A stretch of 33,326 nucleotides of DNA, from assembly GCA_910579485.1 (NCBI GenBank), contig CAJTVO010000004.1, positions 21,125-54,450 of the forward strand, read 5' to 3'. Origin of the DNA: an uncultured Oscillospiraceae bacterium. GTDB taxonomy: Bacteria; Bacillota; Clostridia; Oscillospirales; Oscillospiraceae. A model generated the notes under the pieces. That model ran no database searches, was not told the DNA's origin, and saw nothing but the letters and a program-made list of their open reading frames with translations. The position numbers and the translations under genes are program-made. Within the stretch, counting starts at the first letter, position 1. Each line of letters starts with the position of its first letter. Below, piece by piece: positions 1 to 7,144 of this stretch.

Positions 1-45
1 GAGCCGGTATAGAGAAGGCTGCCCTTGGATTCCTCTGCTTTCCTT

Positions 46-97
46 AAAAACAACAACAGGGTGCAGGCCGTATGGCCTGCACCCTGTTGTTGTTTTT
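46..97 (-). terminator. Strong intrinsic terminator after ntpD (bidirectional)
   Basis: A perfect 24-bp stem (46-69 with 74-97) encloses the four-base loop GTAT. It has an A tract on its left side and a T tract on its right, so it can act in both directions. On the minus strand it lies 15 bases past the ntpD stop and closes the V-ATPase operon. On the plus strand it would stop transcription entering from the left. The first 45 bases hold no gene I can support. Confidence 0.93.
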
Positions 98-111
98 TTA
101 AACGGGAGAAA

Positions 112-777
112 TCAAGCGTTGGCGGGCTGCTGGAACTCGTGGGCTTCCTGCAGGACCATATCCTTCACCTTCATCAGTCTGGTGATGTTTCCGCGCTCGT
201 TCTCGTCCAGCTTCATGGAGATATACCGGATCTTCTCCTGGAACCCGGGGATCATCACGTACTCCAGGGCGTTGACGCGCCGCCGGGTCTTCTCGATGTC
301 CTCCGCCAGAAGCTGCATGGTCTTCTCCACCTCCGCCAGCTCCAGCATGTCATGGAACACGTTGGACAGCGCTTCCAGCGCCGCGTCCAGCTCGCCGGAG
401 GTCTGGGCGAAGCCGTAGGGGTATATCTCCGCCGGGTCCTCGTTCTTGGTATGGAAGGCATAGCGGGGCACGTTGACGGACATGATGTTCTGGAACGTCA
501 TGTCCAGCTCCACGCTCTGCTTAGGATACAGCAGCGCCTGCTCCAGCATCTCCGGGCTCATGAGGGCGGAGGCCACGGTAAAAGCGGCGTTGGCCCGCTC
601 CAGACCCTCCTCCACCTTCTTGCGCAGCACCCGGTTGCGCCGGACGATCTCCAGGAACTGCTTCATCAGCTCGTCCCGCTTATCCTTGAGGAGCTTGTGG
701 CCCCGGGTGGCGGTCTTCAGCCGGCCCTTCAGCCGGTTGAGTTCCATTCTGGTAGGGTTAATCGTTGCTGAGGCCAT
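112..777 (-). CDS. ntpD: V-type ATP synthase/ATPase subunit D
   Basis: This 221-residue protein is the central rotor shaft of the V1 sector; it joins subunit F (ntpG here) and passes rotation to the membrane ring. The N-terminus, NPTRMELNRLKGRL, is the typical start of the family. Long helical, charged segments at both ends fit the antiparallel coiled coil of the shaft, and the length matches the family's usual 200-220 residues. The start ATG at 777 has an AGAGGTG-type ribosome binding site. It is the last gene of the operon, 34 bases after ntpB and just before a strong terminator. Enterococcus hirae naming is used throughout this operon. Confidence 0.96.
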   Translation of the reverse strand: MASATINPTRMELNRLKGRLKTATRGHKLLKDKRDELMKQFLEIVRRNRVLRKKVEEGLERANAAFTVASALMSPEMLEQALLYPKQSVELDMTFQNIMSVNVPRYAFHTKNEDPAEIYPYGFAQTSGELDAALEALSNVFHDMLELAEVEKTMQLLAEDIEKTRRRVNALEYVMIPGFQEKIRYISMKLDENERGNITRLMKVKDMVLQEAHEFQQPANA

Positions 778-811
778 CTGTTCACCTCTTTCCTAAATGT
801 CGCGCCAAGCC

Positions 812-2191
812 TTACGCCTTCTTGGGCAGGTACTTGTCGATCATATCCTGCTTGATGCGCTTGAGCTCGCTCTTGGGCAGGATGCTCAGCAGCTCCCAGC
901 CCAGATCCAGGGTCTCGATGACGCTGCGGTTGGTCTCGTAGCCCTGGGAGACGTAGCGCTTCTCAAACTCGTCGGCAAACTTGGCGTACAGCAGGTCCGT
1001 GGGGCTCAGGGCGGACTCGCCCAGGATGGTCATCAGCTCCTTGGCCTCCTTGCCGGAGGCGTAGGCGGCGAACAGCTGGTTCATGGTGGAGGCGTGATCC
1101 TCGCGGGTCTTGCCGGGGCCGACGCCCTTGTCCTTCAGACGGGACAGGCTGGGCAGAACGTCCACGGGAGGATTGATGCCCTTGCGGAACAGCTCCTGGG
1201 AGAGGATGATCTGGCCCTCGGTGATATACCCGGTCAGGTCGGGGATGGGGTGGGTCTTGTCGTTTTCCGGCATGGTCAGGATGGGGATCATGGTGATGGA
1301 GCCGGGCTTGCCCAGCTGCCGTCCCGCGCGTTCGTACATCTGGGCCAGGTCGGTATACAGATAGCCGGGGTAGCCGCGGCGGCCGGGAACTTCCTTCTTG
1401 GCCGCGGAGACCTCACGGAGGGCCTCGGCGTAGTTGGTGATGTCCGTCAGGATGACCAGCACGTGCATCCCCTTCTCGAAGGCCAGATACTCGGCGGCGG
1501 TCAGGGCCATACGGGGGGTGGAGATACGCTCGACCGCCGGGTCGTTGGCCAGGTTGGTGAACAGCACGGTACGGTCGATGGCGCCGGTGCGCTTGAACTC
1601 GTTGACGAAGTACTCGGACTCCTCGAAGGTGATGCCGATGGCGGCGAAGACCACGGCGAAGTTGGAGGCCGCGTCACCCAGCACCTTGGCCTGACGGGCG
1701 ATCTGGGCGGCCAGGGCGGAGTGGGGCAGGCCGGAGCCGGAGAAGATGGGCAGCTTCTGGCCGCGGACCAGGGTGTTCAGTCCGTCGATGGAGCTGACGC
1801 CGGTCTGGATGAACTCGTTGGGGTAGTCGCGGGCAGCCGGGTTGATGGGCTGGCCGTTGATGTCCAGGCTCTTCTCAGGCAGGATGGCGGGGCCGCCGTC
1901 GATGGGCTGGCCCATGCCGTTGAACACGCGGCCCAGCATATCGCCGGACACCGCCAGCTCCAAGGGGTGGCCCAGGAAGCGGATCTTGGAGTCCCGCAGG
2001 TTGATGCCGGCGGAGGACTCGAACAGCTGGACCACGGCCTTGTCACCGTTGACCTCCAGCACCTTGCAGCGGCGAATGCTGCCGTCGGAAAGCTCGATCT
2101 CGGCCAGCTCGTCGTAGGTGACGCCATCGACCTTCTCGACCACCATCAGAGGGCCGGAGATCTCGTGTATGGTACGGTATTCCTTCATCAT
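812..2191 (-). CDS. ntpB: V-type ATP synthase/ATPase subunit B
   Basis: This 459-residue protein is the non-catalytic nucleotide-site subunit that alternates with A in the V1 hexamer. The N-terminal beta-barrel (about 1-75) is followed by the RecA-like core. The region equivalent to a P-loop reads SGSGLPHS, without the GKT of a working Walker A; this is normal for B subunits. Further support comes from the stretches PGRRGYPGYLYTDLA and SLSRLKDKGVGPGKTREDH. Its ATG overlaps the ntpA stop by four bases (ATGA), which indicates translational coupling and equal production of A and B. Confidence 0.97.
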   Translation of the reverse strand: MMKEYRTIHEISGPLMVVEKVDGVTYDELAEIELSDGSIRRCKVLEVNGDKAVVQLFESSAGINLRDSKIRFLGHPLELAVSGDMLGRVFNGMGQPIDGGPAILPEKSLDINGQPINPAARDYPNEFIQTGVSSIDGLNTLVRGQKLPIFSGSGLPHSALAAQIARQAKVLGDAASNFAVVFAAIGITFEESEYFVNEFKRTGAIDRTVLFTNLANDPAVERISTPRMALTAAEYLAFEKGMHVLVILTDITNYAEALREVSAAKKEVPGRRGYPGYLYTDLAQMYERAGRQLGKPGSITMIPILTMPENDKTHPIPDLTGYITEGQIILSQELFRKGINPPVDVLPSLSRLKDKGVGPGKTREDHASTMNQLFAAYASGKEAKELMTILGESALSPTDLLYAKFADEFEKRYVSQGYETNRSVIETLDLGWELLSILPKSELKRIKQDMIDKYLPKKA

Positions 2192-3969
2192 AACTGGTCA
2201 CCCGCTTTCTCTGCGATCTCGGCGATCTCCCGCTCCATCTCTTCCGCGATGGCGGCGTACTCCTGGACGTACTTGTCGGCCTCCACGAACTTGGCGCGGC
2301 CGATCTTCTCCTTGGCGGGGATGTCCAGCATGGGGGCCAGAGGCGCGCCCTTGCCGATGGCGTCCCGGGCCAGCTTGTCGAAGTCCAGGATCATGGCCAG
2401 CATCCGCATCTGACGGTCGTGGCTGGAATAGCTGTCCACGTCCATGAAAGCGTTCTGCTGGAGGAAGTCCTCGCGGACCATCTTGGCGGTCTCCAGGGTC
2501 AGCTGGTCGTTGGGGGACAGGGAGTCCTTACCCACCAGCTGGACAATCTCGTTGAGGTTATCCTCCTCCTGGAGGAGGCTCATGGCCTTGTTCCGGTTGA
2601 CCATGAAAGCGGGGCCGAAGTGCTCGTCGAACCAGGGCTTCATGGTGTCCAGATACAGGGAGTAGGAGTTCAGCCAGTTGATGGCGGGGAAGTGGCGGCG
2701 GTAGGCCAGGGAGGCGTCCAGAGACCAGAACACCTTGACGATACGCATGGTGCCCTGGGAGACGGGCTCGGACAGGTCGCCGCCCGGAGGCGACACGGCG
2801 CCCACGGCGGTCAAAGAGCCCACGCGGTCCTCGCTGCCCATGCACTGCACCACGCCGGCCCGCTCATAGAACTGGGCCAGACGGGAGGCCAGGTAGGCGG
2901 GGTAGCCCTCCTCGCCGGGCATCTCCTCCAGACGGCCGGACATCTCGCGCAGGGCCTCGGCCCAGCGGGAGGTGGAGTCGGCGATGACGGCCACGGCGTA
3001 GCCCATGTCGCGGAAGTACTCCGCGATGGTGATGCCGGTATACACGGACGCCTCACGGGCGGCCACGGGCATGTCGGAGGTGTTGGCAATCAGCACGGTA
3101 CGCTTCATCAGGGACTCGCCGGTGCGGGGGTCCTGGAGCTCGGGGAACTCGCGCAGAACGTCGGTCATCTCGTTGCCGCGCTCGCCGCAGCCCACGTAGA
3201 TGACGATGTCCACATCGGACCACTTGGCCAGCTGGTGCTGGACCACGGTCTTGCCGGAGCCGAAGGGGCCGGGGACGGCGGCGGTGCCGCCCTTGGCGAT
3301 GGGGAACATGGTGTCGATGATCCGCTGGCCGGACTGGAGGGGGGCCACAGGATTGTACTTCTGCTTGTAGGGACGGCCCACACGGACGGGCCACTTCTGG
3401 GTCATGGTCAGCTCCTTGACCTCGCCCTTGTCGGTCTTGATCTTGGCGATCACCTCGTCCACGGTGTAGTCGCCGGGCTTGATGGCCCAGCTGACAGTAC
3501 CGGAGATGCCGTTGGGCACCATGATCTTGTGGAGGACGACTTCCGTCTCGGGCACGGTGCCCAGCACATCGCCGCTCACCACCTTGTCGCCCACTTTGGC
3601 GACGGGGGTGTAGGCCCACTTCTTCGTGCGGGAGATGGGGTCCACCTCCACGCCGCGGGCCAGGTTGTTGGAGCCGGTCTGCTTGACGATCTCCTCCAGC
3701 GGGCGCTGGATGCCGTCGTAGATGTTCTCGATGATGCCGGGGCCCAGCTCTACGCTCAGGGGCGCGCCGGTGGAGACCACCGCCGCGCCGGGTCCAAGGC
3801 CGGAGGTCTCCTCATAGACCTGGATGGAGGCCCGGTCGCCGGTCATGTTCAGGATCTCACCGATCAGGCGCTGCTCGCCTACGCGGACCACGTCGGCCAT
3901 GTTGGCGTCGGCCAGACCGTCGGCCACCACCAGGGGGCCGGAGACCTTGATGATTTTTCCTTGACTCAT
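2188..3969 (-). CDS. ntpA: V-type ATP synthase/ATPase catalytic subunit A
   Basis: This 593-residue catalytic subunit hydrolyses or makes ATP in the V1 head. The N-terminal barrel is at about 1-75, the A-specific bulge insertion at about 110-190, and Walker A GPFGSGKT at 234-241, followed by the GCGERGNEMTD motif near 260-270. I chose the ATG at 3969 (MSQGKIIKVSGP) because this is where family similarity begins and an AAAGG-type site lies 10 bases upstream. The open frame continues 45 codons further upstream into hairpin-rich non-coding DNA, and that part is not convincing protein. Unlike the tight spacing elsewhere in the operon, about 600 bases separate it from ntpG. Confidence 0.97.
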   Translation of the reverse strand: MSQGKIIKVSGPLVVADGLADANMADVVRVGEQRLIGEILNMTGDRASIQVYEETSGLGPGAAVVSTGAPLSVELGPGIIENIYDGIQRPLEEIVKQTGSNNLARGVEVDPISRTKKWAYTPVAKVGDKVVSGDVLGTVPETEVVLHKIMVPNGISGTVSWAIKPGDYTVDEVIAKIKTDKGEVKELTMTQKWPVRVGRPYKQKYNPVAPLQSGQRIIDTMFPIAKGGTAAVPGPFGSGKTVVQHQLAKWSDVDIVIYVGCGERGNEMTDVLREFPELQDPRTGESLMKRTVLIANTSDMPVAAREASVYTGITIAEYFRDMGYAVAVIADSTSRWAEALREMSGRLEEMPGEEGYPAYLASRLAQFYERAGVVQCMGSEDRVGSLTAVGAVSPPGGDLSEPVSQGTMRIVKVFWSLDASLAYRRHFPAINWLNSYSLYLDTMKPWFDEHFGPAFMVNRNKAMSLLQEEDNLNEIVQLVGKDSLSPNDQLTLETAKMVREDFLQQNAFMDVDSYSSHDRQMRMLAMILDFDKLARDAIGKGAPLAPMLDIPAKEKIGRAKFVEADKYVQEYAAIAEEMEREIAEIAEKAGDQL

Positions 3970-4568
3970 TCCTTCACTGCCTTTCCTTTTCAAATTAAAG
4001 GCTTTTATGCCTGCCGCGCTTCGCGCGGCACGGTGATTGTTTCTCGTTGGGAGCCCGTGGGCTGTCCGCCCCCGGACCCCTGACCTACTTTTGCCCCGCG
4101 GCAAAAGTAGGCAAAAACGCGCTTAAACCTGCGGTTTAAGAATCCCTTTCTCGGCTTTGCCTGTTCGGCAAATCCTCGGCGAGGGCTAAAGGGCTGTGCG
4201 GAGGGCTTTCTGGTCGGGCGAAGCCTCCGAATTGCCGGTCCTCCTTCAGCCGCTCTGGTACTTGTAGAACTCCGCCTGCCGGCCTTTCAAAGAGAGACTC
4301 CCTGCAAGGGGCACGCGGCCTAACGGTACATTCTGCAAATTCGCACCCCGGCGAGTTAGCCGTGCTGAAACGGTAGGGGGTATCGTCAACCACGCTGAAA
4401 TAGACGCAGAAGACCGGCAGAGCGGACGGCAGTATGTTTAGACAAAACCAAACTGTGCCTCGGGCGCAAACTGATAACCCCCGTAATGATGAAGGAGGAT
4501 CCTTAAGGAACGTCGTTCCTTAAGCGATCTTTTGGTTCTTTTCGTTCGCACGAAAAGAACGCCCCCTG
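3970..4568. repeat. Hairpin-rich non-coding interruption between ntpG and ntpA
   Basis: About 600 bp without a credible gene sits inside an otherwise compact operon. I see six inverted repeats: 4012-4030 (8-bp stem), 4084-4111 (12-bp stem, loop CCGC), 4122-4140 (8-bp stem), 4156-4172 (6-bp stem), 4502-4524 (10-bp stem, loop GTC) and 4535-4560 (10-bp stem). The 4122-4140 and 4502-4524 stems both begin with CTTAA and lie near opposite ends of the stretch. The middle is GC-rich, with no convincing promoter or ribosome binding site. It looks like an inserted dispersed repeat or composite palindromic element. That identity is inferred; the hairpins are seen directly. Confidence 0.7.
4535..4560 (-). 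repeat. 3' hairpin element downstream of ntpG
   Basis: A 10-bp stem (4535-4544 with 4551-4560) starts 8 bases past the ntpG stop, preceded on the minus strand by GGGGGC and followed by AACCAAAAGA. It lacks the immediate T tract of an intrinsic terminator. A closely similar arrangement follows glgP (23177-23208), which suggests a repeated 3'-end element. Confidence 0.65.
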
Positions 4569-4877
4569 TTAGCCGATATCCGCGCCTACGGCGCGCTCCA
4601 CGGCGCTCTGGAGCGCCTGGGCGCCCAGGCCCAGACTTCCACCCTTGCCGGGGATCAGGATCACCGCGGGAGTAACAGAGGTCTTATACTTGTCAATGTC
4701 CGCCCGGATGGACTGCGCCAGCTGCTCGGTGACATAGATGATGGCGTACTCCTCCTTGGCCAGCTTGTGAAGCGCCTGACGGCCCTCTTCCACGCCCTCG
4801 GTGGGAACGATGTCCAGCCCCAGGGCCTTGAAGCCCAGCACGCTGTCCCGGTCGCCTAAAACCGCGATCTTATACAT
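4569..4877 (-). CDS. ntpG: V-type ATP synthase/ATPase subunit F (E. hirae NtpG)
   Basis: This small protein of 102 residues sits on the rotor next to subunit D. The start MYKIAVLGDRDSVLGFKALG, followed by a compact alpha/beta fold and EEYAIIYVTEQLA, is characteristic of the V-ATPase F family, and the length is normal. I chose the ATG at 4877, which overlaps the end of ntpC by 8 bases; a GTG three codons upstream is possible. It is followed by non-coding DNA rather than by ntpA directly. Databases also call this family atpF or ntpF, so the symbol depends on the naming scheme. Confidence 0.92.
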   Translation of the reverse strand: MYKIAVLGDRDSVLGFKALGLDIVPTEGVEEGRQALHKLAKEEYAIIYVTEQLAQSIRADIDKYKTSVTPAVILIPGKGGSLGLGAQALQSAVERAVGADIG

Positions 4878-5877
4878 ACGCCTCACGCAGCCTTTCCCGG
4901 ATGGTGTCGCTGTCGATGCCCGCCATCCGGCCGGACATGATGATGCGCACCGCCGTAAACTCGATCTCCTTGGCCACCAGGTAGCTGATGACGGACTCTA
5001 CCCCGAAGGGCACGCTCTTGGCGCCCGCCGCCATGGCGGTCACCGCGTCGTCGCAGGCCTTCTCAAAGGGCGTGAGGCTGCCGCCATTGACCGCCGCCGT
5101 GCCCAGCTCCGCCGCCTGGCGAAGCTCGGTGGAGCGGTACAGCTCCTCCAGGTTCCCGCCCAGAGCCGCGCCCTGGACGCTGTCCACTCGGATGGAGCCG
5201 CCCTCCACCAGCACCCGCCTGAGCATGTCCGCCCCCTTCTTCATCCGAAGGGTACGGACGGCGCTGCGCAGATTGGCCGCGTCGATGGTGAAGCGCACAT
5301 ACCGGACCAGGAAATCGCTCCCCGTGGCCCGGGCGGCGGAGAGCATCTCCGCATAGTAGGCGCGGTCCAGCAGGAAGTCCGCCAGCTGGGGGTCTCCCGT
5401 GGCGCTGAGGGTCTCCGCCGCTTCCACGGCGGACTGGCGCAGCGCCGGAGGCAGGACGCTGTAGTCCCCCTCCCAGACCGCCCGGCGCATGTCCTCGGCG
5501 CTGACCCGCCCCGCGTCCAGCAGAAGCCGGTCGGAGGCGTCCGTGCCGGTGGCCCGGGCCTTGATGAGTGCCTTCAGATTGTGATAATCATACTTGACCT
5601 TGAACACATCCACCACCGCCTTGTCGGGGACGAAGCGGTAGAGATCCTCGAACAGCTTCTCCTGCTCCTGTGCCAGGATGGAGCCCAGCTCCCGCTGGCT
5701 GGAGGCGTCAAATTCGCCGTAGCCGATCTCCCCAAGGACCTTGGCCGCGTCGGCGGCGGTGGGAGCCTCGATCATGCGCTCCATCCGCGCCCCGGTGAGC
5801 AGGTCCCGCTCCCGGCTGTGGAGGTAGGTGGAAATGAACAGATAGTCGGTGTCTTTCAGTTTCTTTGCCAAAGCCAT
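4870..5877 (-). CDS. ntpC: V-type ATP synthase/ATPase subunit C
   Basis: This protein of about 335 residues forms the collar that connects the central rotor of V1 to the membrane c-ring (subunit C/d family, AC39-like). It is helical, with conserved pieces such as YDYHNLKALIKAR and RYVRFTIDAANLRSAVRTLRM. The start is uncertain. The ATG at 5877 is directly abutted by AAGAAAGGAGG, with no spacer. A TTG two codons later (5871) would have ideal spacing. An ATG at 5898 has no visible ribosome binding site. The gene lies 39 bases after ntpE and overlaps ntpG at its end. Confidence 0.93.
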   Translation of the reverse strand: MALAKKLKDTDYLFISTYLHSRERDLLTGARMERMIEAPTAADAAKVLGEIGYGEFDASSQRELGSILAQEQEKLFEDLYRFVPDKAVVDVFKVKYDYHNLKALIKARATGTDASDRLLLDAGRVSAEDMRRAVWEGDYSVLPPALRQSAVEAAETLSATGDPQLADFLLDRAYYAEMLSAARATGSDFLVRYVRFTIDAANLRSAVRTLRMKKGADMLRRVLVEGGSIRVDSVQGAALGGNLEELYRSTELRQAAELGTAAVNGGSLTPFEKACDDAVTAMAAGAKSVPFGVESVISYLVAKEIEFTAVRIIMSGRMAGIDSDTIRERLREAYV

Positions 5878-5916
5878 CCTCCTTTCTTGCAGTTGCATTC
5901 AAATGGATCGGCTTTG

Positions 5917-6609
5917 TTAAGGGAAGAGGATACCGGCCACTTGGGCCGCCATCTCCTCCCGGAGCACCCGCAGCTGGGTCTCGAAGGCGCAGTTGACCTC
6001 CACATTGCCGTCCCGGAGCGTCAGGCCGCCGGCCATCTCCCGGGTCTCCTGGGAGAGGGTCAGCTGAGCCGTGCCCTGGAGCAGGGCGCTGGCCCCGGTG
6101 ACTACGGCGGACAGCACCGCGCCGGCCTTGCCGCCTACCTTGCCCGCCTTTTCGGCGGCCTTGGGAGCGGCGGCTTCCGCCAGCAGGGTGTTGGCCCAGG
6201 CGACTACCTGGGGGCCCACACGCTCACGGTCTTTGGCGTTGAGGAGGATCTCCTCCTTGCCGGTCTTGGCGGCCTTTACGGCCATGCGGGCCAGGAGCTG
6301 GGCGTACTCGCCCTCGTCCAGGGCCAGCAGCTTCTCCTGGGCCTTGTCGAAGGCCTCGTTGAGGCAGGCCTGCTTGGCGGCCAGGAGGCGCTTTTTCGCC
6401 TCCATCTGGGCAGCGCTCTCCAGACGCTCGGTCTGGCGCTGGGCGGCCTCCTTGCCGGCGGCCCCGGCGGCTTTCGCCTCCGCCGCGGCCTGCGCCTTGT
6501 ACTGCTCGCGGATGGCGGCGGCCTTCTCCTCCGCTTCCCGGAGGATCTCGGCTACCTCCGCCTTGGCGTCGGTTTCGATGCGGGCGGTGATCTTTTCAAT
6601 TCCGTTCAT
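5917..6609 (-). CDS. ntpE: V-type ATP synthase/ATPase subunit E
   Basis: This 230-residue peripheral-stalk subunit pairs with the coiled-coil subunit encoded by ntpF to hold the A3B3 head against rotation. The first 110 residues or so are an Ala/Glu/Lys/Arg-rich helix expected to form the coiled coil; the rest is the globular head-binding domain. Family members are usually about 190-200 residues. The extra length seems to come from an Ala/Gly/Lys-rich insert near residues 140-165 (AAAPKAAEKAGKVGGKAG). The ATG at 6609 is preceded by AAAAGGGG. It lies 28 bases after ntpK. Confidence 0.92.
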   Translation of the reverse strand: MNGIEKITARIETDAKAEVAEILREAEEKAAAIREQYKAQAAAEAKAAGAAGKEAAQRQTERLESAAQMEAKKRLLAAKQACLNEAFDKAQEKLLALDEGEYAQLLARMAVKAAKTGKEEILLNAKDRERVGPQVVAWANTLLAEAAAPKAAEKAGKVGGKAGAVLSAVVTGASALLQGTAQLTLSQETREMAGGLTLRDGNVEVNCAFETQLRVLREEMAAQVAGILFP

Positions 6610-6637
6610 ATCGAATCCCCTTTTCTTAGTGGGATGA

Positions 6638-7126
6638 TCAGAGCTGGAGCAGCATCAGCATGGAAGCCAGCAGAGACAGAATGGCGTAGAACTCAACGAT
6701 ACCGCAGAGGATCAGGCCCTTGGACCAGTCGTCGGGCTTCTTGGCCAGGATGTTGATGGAACCGGCGGCCACGCGGCCCTGGGCGATAGCGGAGAGCAGT
6801 CCGCCCAGCGCCATAGGCATGCAGGCGGCGAAGAACTGGCAGCCCACCTCGATGCTCATGCCGGCGGCCAGGCTGATGTTGCCCATGAAGCTCATGCGGA
6901 TGAGGGCCACGAAGAACACGGCCATGCCGTACAGGCCCTGGGTACCGGGGAGCAGCTGGAGAATCATGACCTTACCGGACTTGCTGGGGTCCTCGCACAG
7001 AAGGCCGGTACCGGCCTCGCCGGCGATGCCGGTGCCCTTCGCGGAGCCGACGCAGCTCAGGCCGACGGCCAGGCCGGAGCCCAGCAGAGCCAGCGCCAGG
7101 CCGCCAAAAGATTCCAGAAAACTCAT
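6638..7126 (-). CDS. ntpK: V-type ATPase membrane rotor subunit K (c-ring proteolipid), Na+ type
   Basis: This 162-residue, four-helix membrane protein is a tandem duplication of the c-subunit hairpin and forms the ion-carrying rotor ring. The ion-binding carboxylate is E145 in GIVEFYAIL. The other Na+ ligands known from E. hirae NtpK (L61, T64, Q65, Q110, E139) have counterparts here: L59, T62 and Q63 in LPGTQGLYG, Q116 in AIAQGRVAAG, and E145. This supports Na+ rather than H+ as the coupling ion; that is inferred from the ligand pattern, not proven. The first hairpin has Gln in place of the carboxylate, as in V-type rings. The ATG has a clear AAGGAGG site. Confidence 0.96.
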   Translation of the reverse strand: MSFLESFGGLALALLGSGLAVGLSCVGSAKGTGIAGEAGTGLLCEDPSKSGKVMILQLLPGTQGLYGMAVFFVALIRMSFMGNISLAAGMSIEVGCQFFAACMPMALGGLLSAIAQGRVAAGSINILAKKPDDWSKGLILCGIVEFYAILSLLASMLMLLQL

Positions 7127-7144
7127 GATTGATTTCCTCCTTAA

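Noticed and set aside
3970..4104. A 45-residue N-terminal extension of NtpA
   Set aside because: Family similarity starts at MSQGK with a ribosome binding site just upstream, and the extension runs through a palindrome.
4136..4393. An 85-codon minus-strand open frame between ntpG and ntpA
   Set aside because: It runs through the hairpin-rich repeat, has no convincing ribosome binding site, and its translation looks like low-quality Pro/Arg/Glu-rich sequence with no fold signature.
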